64,000 bases of DNA from assembly GCA_022826705.1 (NCBI GenBank), contig JAJDUJ010000027.1, forward strand, positions 463,923-527,922, written 5' to 3'. Made by a program: the position numbers and the translations under genes. This DNA is from Acidimicrobiia bacterium. GTDB taxonomy: Bacteria > Actinomycetota > Acidimicrobiia > Acidimicrobiales > Bin134. The notes under the pieces were generated by a model. It saw nothing but the letters and a program-made list of their open reading frames with translations. It ran no database searches and had not been told where the DNA came from. Shown here one piece after another: positions 28,727 to 36,147 of the stretch. How positions within the stretch are numbered: position 1 is the first letter of the stretch; every line of letters starts with the position of its first letter.

Positions 28727-29869
28727 ATGGCCCCCGAGAGGATTGCCTACCTTGACAATGCGGCATCTACTCCGCTGTGTCCCGAGGCAGTGGAAGCTAT
28801 GGCACCCCTGCATCGGGAGTTGTATGCCAACCCGACCGGGGCGCACCGGATGGCCCGGGACACCCGCCGCGGCATAGACGATGCCCGCGATGTGATGGCT
28901 GAGGCTCTGGGCTCAAAGCCGGGGGAGATCGTGTTCACCGGCGGGGGCACCGAGGGCGACAACATGGCAGTAGTCGGACGGCATATGCAGGTGGGCGGGG
29001 TGACGGTGTGCTCGGCCATCGAGCACCATGCCGTGCTGGAGCCGGTGGAGCACTTGGGGGGACGGGTTGTGGCGGTAGACGCCGCCGGGGTCGTTGACCT
29101 CGATGCGCTGGCCGCGGCCCTCGACGACAGCGTGACCGTGGTGTCGGTGATGCTGGCCAACAACGAGACCGGCATGGTCCAGCCCTTGGGGCAGGTGGCC
29201 GATGTGGTTCGCTCGTCGGCGTCCGATGCCGTACTCCACACCGATGCGGTGCAGGCCTTCCCCTGGTTGGACGTGGCTTCGCTGGCGGAGGACGCCGATC
29301 TGATCTCGGTCAGTGCCCACAAATTCGGCGGTCCCAAGGGAGTGGGCGCGCTGGTAGTGCGCGAGGGAGTAGAGCTGTCGCCGCTGATGTTGGGGGGTGG
29401 CCAGGAACGGGGGCTGCGCTCGGGCACCCACAACGCCGCGGGAATCGCGGGCATGGCCGCGGCCGCCGAGGTTGTGCTGAAGAGCCGGGCTGAGCAGGTG
29501 GAGCGCCTGGCTGGGTTGCGGGACCGGCTGGCGGACGGGATTCTGACTGCGGTGCCCGACACGGTGGAGACCGGAGAGCGGTCGGGCAAGGTGGCCGGGT
29601 CAGCCCACCTGTGCTTCGAGGACATCGAGTCGGAGGCGCTGCTGTTCCTGCTGGAAGACGCCGGGATTTACGCGTCGGCGGCATCATCGTGCTCTAGCGG
29701 GGCGCAGGATCCGTCCCATGTGCTGGCCGCTATGGGCTATGACCGAATGCTGGCCGGGGGATCGCTGCGGCTTTCGCTGGGCTATGAGACTGCGGACGCC
29801 GATATCGAGCAGGCGTTGGCGGTGATCCCCGATGCGGTGGCCCGGCTGCGGGCCTACGGCAAGGGCTGA
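28727..29869 (+). CDS. Cysteine desulfurase
   Basis: 380 residues, NifS/IscS family PLP enzyme that frees sulfur from cysteine. It begins IAYLDNAASTPL; EIVFTGGGTEGDN; PLP lysine 199 in SVSAHKFGGPKG; persulfide cysteine 322 in ASSCSSGAQDPSHVL. Ribosome binding site GGGAGG at 28714-28719. Four bases before mnmA, the tRNA thiolase that needs its sulfur, so the pair forms a natural sulfur-transfer unit, the same arrangement seen in many actinobacteria. Confidence 0.95.
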   Translation: MAPERIAYLDNAASTPLCPEAVEAMAPLHRELYANPTGAHRMARDTRRGIDDARDVMAEALGSKPGEIVFTGGGTEGDNMAVVGRHMQVGGVTVCSAIEHHAVLEPVEHLGGRVVAVDAAGVVDLDALAAALDDSVTVVSVMLANNETGMVQPLGQVADVVRSSASDAVLHTDAVQAFPWLDVASLAEDADLISVSAHKFGGPKGVGALVVREGVELSPLMLGGGQERGLRSGTHNAAGIAGMAAAAEVVLKSRAEQVERLAGLRDRLADGILTAVPDTVETGERSGKVAGSAHLCFEDIESEALLFLLEDAGIYASAASSCSSGAQDPSHVLAAMGYDRMLAGGSLRLSLGYETADADIEQALAVIPDAVARLRAYGKG

Positions 29870-29872
29870 GAG

Positions 29873-30901
29873 ATGCGGGTATTGGCGGCCATGTCGGGGG
29901 GCGTGGACTCCTCGGTGGCGGCCGCCATGCTGGCCGAGCAGGGCCACGAGGTGGTGGGCGTCACCCTCAAATTGTGGGGCGGCGAGTCCGACACCGGCTG
30001 CTGCTCGGTGTCGGATGTAGAGGACGCCCGCCGGGTGGCAGACCTTCTGGGCTTGCAGCACCACGTGTTCAACTTCGGCGATGCCTTCGACAGTCGGGTG
30101 GTAGCCCCCTATGTGAACGACCATGCCCTGGGGTTGACCCCCAACCCGTGTATTGAGTGCAATCGCCACATCAAGTTCGACAAGCTGATGGTGCGAGCCG
30201 AAGCACTGGGCTTCGATGTGGTGGCCACCGGCCATCACGCCCGGCTCGAGGCGGCGGGCACTGGGTTTCGAGTGCGTCGGGGGGTGGATGAGGCCAAAGA
30301 CCAGTCCTATGTGCTCTACATGCTGGGCCAAGAGCAGATGGCCCGGCTGCTCTTGCCCATCGGCGACCTGACCAAGGCCGAGGTTCGGGAGCGGGCTTCC
30401 AAGTTGGGCCTGCGGAACTCGGCCAAGCCCGACAGCCAGGACGTGTGTTTCATCGCCAATCGAGCCGGGGGACGGCAGGGCTTCCTATCCCGCCGCTTGG
30501 GCCAGTCGCCCGCCACCGTGGTGGACGCGGACGGCACGGAATTGGGCACAGTCGAGGCCGTGCAGGCGGTGACCATCGGCCAGCGCCGGGGCCTCAATTT
30601 CGGCGGCACCGACGAGCCCCGCTATGTGACCGACGTGGATATTCCTGCGGGCCGGGTGACCGTGGGGCGACGAGAGGATTTGTACGCCCCGACCCAGAAC
30701 GTGATCGACATCCAGTGGACCGACGGAGAGGTGGATGGCCCGCTCGACATCCAGGTGAGCGCCCACGGCGCCCCCGTGGTCGGGGTGGTGGACCAATCTG
30801 GTCGAGTCGTCTGGGCCGAACCCCAGCGCCGAGTAGCCCCCGGCCAAGCAGTGGTCTTCTACCAGGGCGATCTGGTAGTCGGAGGCGCAGTGGCCGCTTA
30901 G
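29873..30901 (+). CDS. mnmA: tRNA-specific 2-thiouridylase
   Basis: 342 residues. Puts sulfur on U34 of Lys, Glu and Gln tRNAs. PP-loop AAMSGGVDSSVAAAML; the first catalytic cysteine in LTPNPCIECNRHIKFD; the second in KPDSQDVCFIANRAG; then the C-terminal beta-barrel with IGQRRGLNFGG. Complete. Overlaps the convergent aldolase gene end by 4 bases. Confidence 0.96.
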   Translation: MRVLAAMSGGVDSSVAAAMLAEQGHEVVGVTLKLWGGESDTGCCSVSDVEDARRVADLLGLQHHVFNFGDAFDSRVVAPYVNDHALGLTPNPCIECNRHIKFDKLMVRAEALGFDVVATGHHARLEAAGTGFRVRRGVDEAKDQSYVLYMLGQEQMARLLLPIGDLTKAEVRERASKLGLRNSAKPDSQDVCFIANRAGGRQGFLSRRLGQSPATVVDADGTELGTVEAVQAVTIGQRRGLNFGGTDEPRYVTDVDIPAGRVTVGRREDLYAPTQNVIDIQWTDGEVDGPLDIQVSAHGAPVVGVVDQSGRVVWAEPQRRVAPGQAVVFYQGDLVVGGAVAA

Positions 30902-31746
30902 GTCACCAAATTCCGCAGCGCGGCGAGGCGGGGGGCGATCAGGTCGGCGATGACTGCGGGGCGGTCGGCGGGCGCGGCCAGGGCGGCCTCGCCCCACAGG
31001 GCGCGGCCGACGGTGAATCCGGCGCAGCCTGCGGCCACGGCCACTTCGAGTTGGGCGTGGTAGCTATCGAAGGTGCCGCCGCCGGACAGCAGCGTCCAGG
31101 GCATGTCGCAGCGGGCGGAGATCTCCGAGCAGGCGGCGGCCCACCGGGTTTGATCAGGGTCATGGTCGGGATCGACGGGGAACGGGAGCTTCAGAACGTC
31201 GAAACCCATGGGGGCGAAGCGGTCCACGGTGTCGAGCACGATCTGGGGGCGAACCGTTGGGTCGTCGAGGGCGTAAAACAGCGGTTCCACCAGCAGGGGG
31301 ATGCCCACCCTCCGGCATTCGGCCAATATGTCGGTCGCGGCCTGCTCCTGGGCCGCAGCGTGGGGGCGGTCGGGGCGATACAACACGAGCAGCTTTGCCG
31401 CGGCCGCCCCGCAGTCGGCGGCGGCTTGCACCGACCAGCCCTCCAGCAGGGCGACTGGCGAGGCTTCGGGGTCTGCCATGTACCCCTGGGCCTCCAGCGC
31501 GGCGGTGAAGCCCACACCGGCAGGCAGTGTGCCGTCAAGAAGCTGGGGGATGGAGTACTCCGGTTCGAGCATCACCCCGGTGGCCTGTTCGGCCAGGCCA
31601 GCCACTAGGTCGCGCTTGAGGTCGACAATGGCCTCGCTGGTTACCGAATCGGGATCGTTTGGTGCGAGGACGGCCCGCAGCGAGTCGCGGTGGTCGATGG
31701 CCAGCACCGCGAATCGCCCGTTTGGTGCGAGGTCGGCAATCGCCAT
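30898..31746 (-). CDS. LacD-like aldolase at the end of the inositol operon
   Basis: About 282 residues from ATG 31746, one base after the iolB stop. TIM-barrel aldolase of the LacD (tagatose-1,6-bisphosphate aldolase) class: RFAVLAIDHRDSLRAVL, GVMLEPEYS, AAAKLLVLYRPD, PLLVEPLFY, LKLPFPVDP and WTLLSGGG. Lys in AAKLLVLY or LKLPF is the probable Schiff-base residue. Its place after iolB and the lack of an iolJ gene suggest that it cleaves 6-phospho-5-dehydro-2-deoxygluconate to dihydroxyacetone phosphate and malonic semialdehyde. That role is inferred. Confidence 0.82.
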   Translation of the reverse strand: MAIADLAPNGRFAVLAIDHRDSLRAVLAPNDPDSVTSEAIVDLKRDLVAGLAEQATGVMLEPEYSIPQLLDGTLPAGVGFTAALEAQGYMADPEASPVALLEGWSVQAAADCGAAAAKLLVLYRPDRPHAAAQEQAATDILAECRRVGIPLLVEPLFYALDDPTVRPQIVLDTVDRFAPMGFDVLKLPFPVDPDHDPDQTRWAAACSEISARCDMPWTLLSGGGTFDSYHAQLEVAVAAGCAGFTVGRALWGEAALAAPADRPAVIADLIAPRLAALRNLVT

Positions 31747-31747
31747 T

Positions 31748-32614
31748 TCAGTTGGAGGGTACTGCGCCGGCCACCGGGAGGGTCCATGCGCCGGCACCCC
31801 AGTCGGCCTCGATCCAGGTGTGCTCGGCGGCGAAGCACGGGGGAGTGCGCCGCTCTTCTCCAATTAGCTCACCGGCCAAATAGTTCAAGAAGTACATGTT
31901 GGAGCTGGGACAGGCCACCGACGTGTGGTAGCCCTTGGGCACCAGCACCGCATCCCCATCGCGGGCCACCACTGCCTCGTCGAAGCCCTCCTCAGTTCGC
32001 CAGTTCCGGTGCATGCAGTAGCCCTCGGGGCGGTCCAGACGGAAGTAGTACACCTCCTCCAGATAGGGGGAGCCATCCCGGCCGTCGTGGCAGTGAGGCG
32101 GCCACCCCGACCAAGTGCCCCGGGGTACGAACACCTCGTAGAGGATGAGCTTCTCGGCGGGCAGCGGATGGGCCAGCGAGTGGACCACTTGTCGGTAGGC
32201 CTGGCCGCCGCCTCGGATCTCCACACGCATCTCAGAGGGCTCGAAGACCCGGGCCGGATAGCGGCCCTCGGCCGGGGCCGAGCCCACCGCTGCCTTCAGC
32301 GAGCCATCGGTTGAGATCTCATAAGGCGTACCCGGCGGCAGGTACACGATGCGCCCCAGCTCCTCGAACACCGATGTGCGGCTGATGGCGGCGTCGACCC
32401 CTCCGGCTTGCACCCGACCAGCACCGGAGAGGGGGACGATGGCGGTCTCCCGATCGGACTCCACCCCCGACCACGGCTCTGACGGGGTGAGCTCCACCAC
32501 CGAGAAGGCCACGTTTTCCCAACCGGCCGATTCCGGGGTGACGTTCAGAATCCGCCCCGGCCCCGGCTTGGGGCGGATGGGGCCTGATGCGGATGCGGTG
32601 GGGGTATAGGCCAT
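31748..32614 (-). CDS. iolB: 5-deoxy-glucuronate isomerase
   Basis: 288 residues, KduI/IolB bicupin family. Converts 5-deoxy-glucuronate to 5-dehydro-2-deoxygluconate. The N-terminal cupin includes VVELTPSEPWSG. Metal-binding residues appear in PPHCHDGRDGSPYLEEVYYF and KGYHTSVACPSSNMYFLNYL. A strong ribosome binding site AAAGGAGG lies in the last codons of the upstream gene. Firm identification and a key marker for inositol catabolism here. Confidence 0.95.
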   Translation of the reverse strand: MAYTPTASASGPIRPKPGPGRILNVTPESAGWENVAFSVVELTPSEPWSGVESDRETAIVPLSGAGRVQAGGVDAAISRTSVFEELGRIVYLPPGTPYEISTDGSLKAAVGSAPAEGRYPARVFEPSEMRVEIRGGGQAYRQVVHSLAHPLPAEKLILYEVFVPRGTWSGWPPHCHDGRDGSPYLEEVYYFRLDRPEGYCMHRNWRTEEGFDEAVVARDGDAVLVPKGYHTSVACPSSNMYFLNYLAGELIGEERRTPPCFAAEHTWIEADWGAGAWTLPVAGAVPSN

Positions 32615-32616
32615 GG

Positions 32617-33615
32617 TCAGCCTCCTTTCGCTGTGTTTGTTCCGGTGACCGCCGGCACCAGATCGCCGGCATCCATCTCTTGTTTGAATCGCTCCAGCAG
32701 CGCCCGAGTGCCCAACGGCTCATAGCCCAAGACCTCCCTGGTGCGAGGCGTGCCCAGGGAGCTGTCGTAAGGGATGCGGGCGCCGCCCAGCGATGCCATC
32801 ATCTCCGAATCAGGCGGCACCGACCGCAGCAACGACGGGTCGTGGCCGAACACGTCGCAGGCCGTTCGGGCCAGCTCCATGCGGCCCACTGGCTCGGCCC
32901 CGCAACAGTGGAAGATGCCTTCGGCGACGGGGTTGGCGGCGATCAGCCACATGGCCTCGGCGCACTCGCTGGCCAGGCTGGGGGTGGCCGTCATGTTGAT
33001 GTCGTTGCTCTCCCACACCCCGAAGGGCTCGCCCTGTGACACGGCGTTGAGCACGGTGGTCACGAAATAGCCGAAGCCGGGGTCTTGGCCTCGGGGCATC
33101 TCGGACCGGGCCCAGTGGACACCGTTCACCGCCGACACCCGGGCCACCGCAGCCTGGTCGGCCCGCAGCAGGGCGGCCTGCTCGCTGATGGCCTTGAGCA
33201 CGCCGTAGTAGTTCACCGGGTTGGGGGGAGTGTGCTCATCGGCGCCGGCCTGGGTGCCGTCGAACACCCAGTCGGTGGACACCACAATCAGCTTGGCCCC
33301 GGACCGGTTGGCCGCCTCGGCCAGGGTGAGCGTGGCATCCACGTAGCTGCGCCAGGCCAGCTCCCGCTGGCCGTAGATGCCGTCGAGGTCGTTGAGGATC
33401 ATGGAGTGGACGATCACGTCGGGGTCGAACTGGGCCACGCTGGCCAGGGTTGCCTCGCGGTCGAGCAGATCGAGCGGCTCGGTGGTGTAGCGCTGGGGAC
33501 CGTCGGGGACGAAGGAGTGGACTGGGCAGTGGACCGTCGCGCCGTGGCGCTGGGCGAACACCTTGACGATGTTGGAGCCGATGAATCCGGTGCCTCCGGT
33601 GACGTAGGCCCGCAT
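32617..33615 (-). CDS. RmlD-like NAD(P)-dependent sugar reductase/epimerase in the inositol operon
   Basis: 332 residues, extended SDR. The N-terminus AYVTGGTGFIGSNIVKVFA is the nucleotide-binding site; the active site is YYGVLK (YxxxK), preceded by VVSTDWVFDGTQ, which is like dTDP-4-dehydrorhamnose reductases. It sits between iolG and iolB, so a cyclitol or keto-inositol substrate is more likely than a nucleotide sugar, but that is inference. No such enzyme belongs to the textbook iol pathway. A short frame precedes its start. Confidence 0.8.
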   Translation of the reverse strand: MRAYVTGGTGFIGSNIVKVFAQRHGATVHCPVHSFVPDGPQRYTTEPLDLLDREATLASVAQFDPDVIVHSMILNDLDGIYGQRELAWRSYVDATLTLAEAANRSGAKLIVVSTDWVFDGTQAGADEHTPPNPVNYYGVLKAISEQAALLRADQAAVARVSAVNGVHWARSEMPRGQDPGFGYFVTTVLNAVSQGEPFGVWESNDINMTATPSLASECAEAMWLIAANPVAEGIFHCCGAEPVGRMELARTACDVFGHDPSLLRSVPPDSEMMASLGGARIPYDSSLGTPRTREVLGYEPLGTRALLERFKQEMDAGDLVPAVTGTNTAKGG

Positions 33616-33698
33616 GGTTCAGCCGATCTCGCGGCGGCGGTCGGCGGTGGCCGCTGGTGGTCTCATGGGGTGCTCCATTTCCGGCTCAGCCGATCTCG
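33616..33698 (-). repeat. 16-bp direct repeat at the iolG-reductase junction
   Basis: The 13 bases TCAGCCGATCTCG at 33619-33631 recur at 33686-33698, extended to 16 bases with one mismatch (33616-33631 and 33683-33698), offset 67. Read on the reverse strand, both copies encode the end of a protein: EIG followed by TGA. The right copy is the real iolG terminus; the left one ends the mini-ORF. Confidence 0.8.
33619..33666 (-). CDS. Possible 15-codon mini-ORF between iolG and the reductase gene
   Basis: ATG 33666 (or ATG 33678) to TGA 33621-33619 on the reverse strand, encoding MRPPAATADRRREIG. The end (EIG, stop) duplicates the iolG end; the start MR resembles the downstream start MRAY only weakly. 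Three bases separate its stop from the next ATG. Confidence 0.3.
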   Translation of the reverse strand: MRPPAATADRRREIG

Positions 33699-34693
33699 TC
33701 GATGCGCACGGGGCGCTGTTCTCGAACGGAGCGCCAAGCGGCCAGTCCGATCACCAGCGGGGCCCGGCCGTCGGCCAGGGTGACCGGCGACGGAGCGCCC
33801 TCCATCATCTCCACGAACGCGTCCCACTCGGCCAGATACGAGGGGATGTACCGCTCCAAGAAGAAGTAGGGCAGCGTGGGCGCGTGGGCGCCGTCGGCGG
33901 TGCGGGTTGCCGCGGTTGCGGTCAGGGGGTTCTCCGAGGCGGCCATCCCCGCTGAGCCGAACGCCTCCACTCGCTGGTCGTAGCCGTAGACGGCCTGGCG
34001 GCTGTTGTCGATGGTGCTGATGGCGCCGTTCTCGTGGGTGCAGACGATGACCGCGGTGTCGAGGTCGCCGACCTCGCCGATGGCCTGGTCGATCAGCACG
34101 GCGCCGGTGGCGTACACCTCGGCAACCTCGCTTCCGGTGATGAACCGGATCATGTCGAAGTCGTGGATGGTCATGTCGCAGAAGATGCCGCCGGACTCGT
34201 CCAGATACATCAGCGGCGGGGGCTCCGGATCGCGGCTGGAGATGCGAACGAGGTGGACGTCGCCCACCTCTCCGGCCTCCACTCGGTCGCGCACGTAGCG
34301 GTGGCTGGGATCGAAGCGCCGGTTGAATCCCACCTGCACGGGGATGCCGGCAGCCTCGGCGGCGGCGACGCCCCGATCCACATCGGCCAAATTGAGGGCC
34401 AGCGGCTTCTCCACGAAGACGGCCTTGCCCGCCTCGGCCGCCGCCACCAGCAGGTCGACATGGGTGTGGGTGGAGGAGCAGATGGCCACCGCGTCCACAT
34501 CGTCGGCCCCCAGGATCTCGGCCGGGTCCGCGGCCTGGCGCACCCCCAGACCATTGGACAGGGCCGCCGAAGCATCGGCCACCACGTCATAGACCGCCGT
34601 CACCTCGGCGTTGGGCACCTGTTTGGCGATCAGCTCGGCGTGCATCCGCCCGATCCGCCCGCAGCCCAGCACCCCGATGCGCACCGGGCTCAT
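33686..34693 (-). CDS. iolG: myo-Inositol 2-dehydrogenase
   Basis: 335 residues, Gfo/Idh/MocA family. N-terminal Rossmann GVLGCGRIGRMHAELI; EKPLALNLADVDRG with the catalytic Lys; DMTIHDFDMIRFITG with the Asp/His pair; AISTIDNSRQAVYGYDQRVE, which is typical of IolG rather than of other family members. Oxidises myo-inositol to 2-keto-myo-inositol with NAD. The ATG overlaps the stop of the desaturase-Rieske gene (ATGA). Confidence 0.92.
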   Translation of the reverse strand: MSPVRIGVLGCGRIGRMHAELIAKQVPNAEVTAVYDVVADASAALSNGLGVRQAADPAEILGADDVDAVAICSSTHTHVDLLVAAAEAGKAVFVEKPLALNLADVDRGVAAAEAAGIPVQVGFNRRFDPSHRYVRDRVEAGEVGDVHLVRISSRDPEPPPLMYLDESGGIFCDMTIHDFDMIRFITGSEVAEVYATGAVLIDQAIGEVGDLDTAVIVCTHENGAISTIDNSRQAVYGYDQRVEAFGSAGMAASENPLTATAATRTADGAHAPTLPYFFLERYIPSYLAEWDAFVEMMEGAPSPVTLADGRAPLVIGLAAWRSVREQRPVRIDEIG

Positions 34694-36117
34694 ACTCCGG
34701 ACTCCTCGAATTCAGCGTGCAGGCTTGAGACCACCCGGCCGTTTCGTATCTCCACGGGGTACAAAGTAAGGGGGTCGGTGGCCGGATACCGAACCGCCTC
34801 CCCGGTGCGGAGATCGAAACGGCCGTTGTGCTTGGGACACTCCACCAGGCAGTCGAGCACCACGCCCTCGGCCAGGTAGGCCTGGCCGTGAGTACACAGC
34901 CCCTCGGTACACACCAAAGTGCCGTCGCCCAAGCGGAACAGGGCGTAGGCCTCGTCGCCCACTTCCACTTGCCGGGCCGATCCGGGGGCGAGCGCGTTGG
35001 CCGGCCCGAGGTCGATCAGGCCGTCGTGGCGGTCGCCGGCCCACACGGTGTGCCCGGTGTTGACAAAGGAGCGACCGCCGTCGGAGGCCGCGGGCAGGTC
35101 GCCGCGGGGCTCCTCGTGAGCCGAGTCGCGCCACTGGCGGCGCAGGGTGGACAGGATCTGCCGATAGGCCGACCAGGTGTTAGGCGATGCCGGAGCCAGG
35201 TAGTCCTTCACCTCTTGGTGCAAAGCGGGCAGGGAGTAGTAGGGCACGGTGGGGAATATGTGGTGTTCCACGTGGTAGTTCATGTTGGAGTACAAGAACC
35301 GGAAGACGGGGTTCATGTACACGGTGCGGGTGTTGAGGCGGTGGTCGAGCACGTCCTCCTGCAATCCGGCATGCTGGGTGATGGCGAAGAACACCATCAG
35401 CCAGGCCCCATACACGGTGGGCAGGCCGACGTAGAGCAACGGCACAATGGACCAGATGGCAATCGACCAGGCCGTCACGCCGGCCAGGATGGCGATATAG
35501 GCCCGAGACTCCCACTTCAGCTTGCCCAGCTCGTCGGCGGGAATGAAAGAGCGGGCCTCGTCGTCGACGTGCCCGATGGCGTGCTTGGCGGCGCGGGCTA
35601 CCAGCCGGGGCACGTTCACGAGCGGCAAGAAGACCAGTGCTACTCCCGTGGGGGAGGGGGGGCGGGGAAAGATGATCTCGGCGTCGCGTCCCACCACGAT
35701 GGTGTCGGTGTGGTGGCGGACGTGCGACCAGCGCCACAAGGTTGGCTGGCGCAGCAGCATGAACGAGGCCAGGTAGTACACCACATCGTTGAGCCACTTG
35801 GTTCTGAAGGCCGTGCCGTGGCCGCACTCGTGCCAGCGGGAATCGCCGGCGCCCCCGTAGAGCGCTCCGTAGGCGGCAAAGGCGGGGATGGCCCACCAAG
35901 TGCCCAGAGAGAGGAATGCCAGGTAGCCGAACCCGGCCAAGAGCCCTAACCAGGCAATGGTGTCGATGGCGGCCCGGGCGTTGCCCCTTACTTGCAGCTC
36001 GCGCAGGCGCTCTGGATCGATGGGCGGGCGGAACCACTCGGCTTCCACCAGGCCAGCGGTCGCGGCCCGGTCAGCCTCGGGACCGCCGACCCGGTAGTCG
36101 CGCCGCTCGGTAGTCAC
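34690..36117 (-). CDS. Fatty-acid-desaturase-like oxygenase fused to a Rieske ferredoxin (MocD-MocE-like fusion)
   Basis: 475 residues. Residues 50-290 are a membrane di-iron desaturase/hydroxylase domain: helices around 52-88 and 207-245 and three histidine boxes HECGH (96-100), HVRHH (132-136) and HVEHH (282-286). Residues 365-470 are a Rieske [2Fe-2S] domain with C408-T-H410 and C427-P-K-H430. In Rhizobium, MocD (desaturase-like hydrocarbon oxygenase) and MocE (Rieske ferredoxin), with the reductase MocF, are needed to use the O-methylated inositol amine rhizopine. Here both parts lie in one chain inside an inositol operon that also has MocA-, MocB- and MocC-like genes. An O-demethylase of methyl-inositols is therefore my favoured role; a lipid desaturase is the alternative. 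No MocF-type reductase is in the window. GTG 36117 overlaps the stop of a 9-codon upstream frame. Confidence 0.85.
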   Translation of the reverse strand: MTTERRDYRVGGPEADRAATAGLVEAEWFRPPIDPERLRELQVRGNARAAIDTIAWLGLLAGFGYLAFLSLGTWWAIPAFAAYGALYGGAGDSRWHECGHGTAFRTKWLNDVVYYLASFMLLRQPTLWRWSHVRHHTDTIVVGRDAEIIFPRPPSPTGVALVFLPLVNVPRLVARAAKHAIGHVDDEARSFIPADELGKLKWESRAYIAILAGVTAWSIAIWSIVPLLYVGLPTVYGAWLMVFFAITQHAGLQEDVLDHRLNTRTVYMNPVFRFLYSNMNYHVEHHIFPTVPYYSLPALHQEVKDYLAPASPNTWSAYRQILSTLRRQWRDSAHEEPRGDLPAASDGGRSFVNTGHTVWAGDRHDGLIDLGPANALAPGSARQVEVGDEAYALFRLGDGTLVCTEGLCTHGQAYLAEGVVLDCLVECPKHNGRFDLRTGEAVRYPATDPLTLYPVEIRNGRVVSSLHAEFEESGV

Positions 36118-36147
36118 TTCTTCGCCCGGCCCACCCGGCTCATCGGT

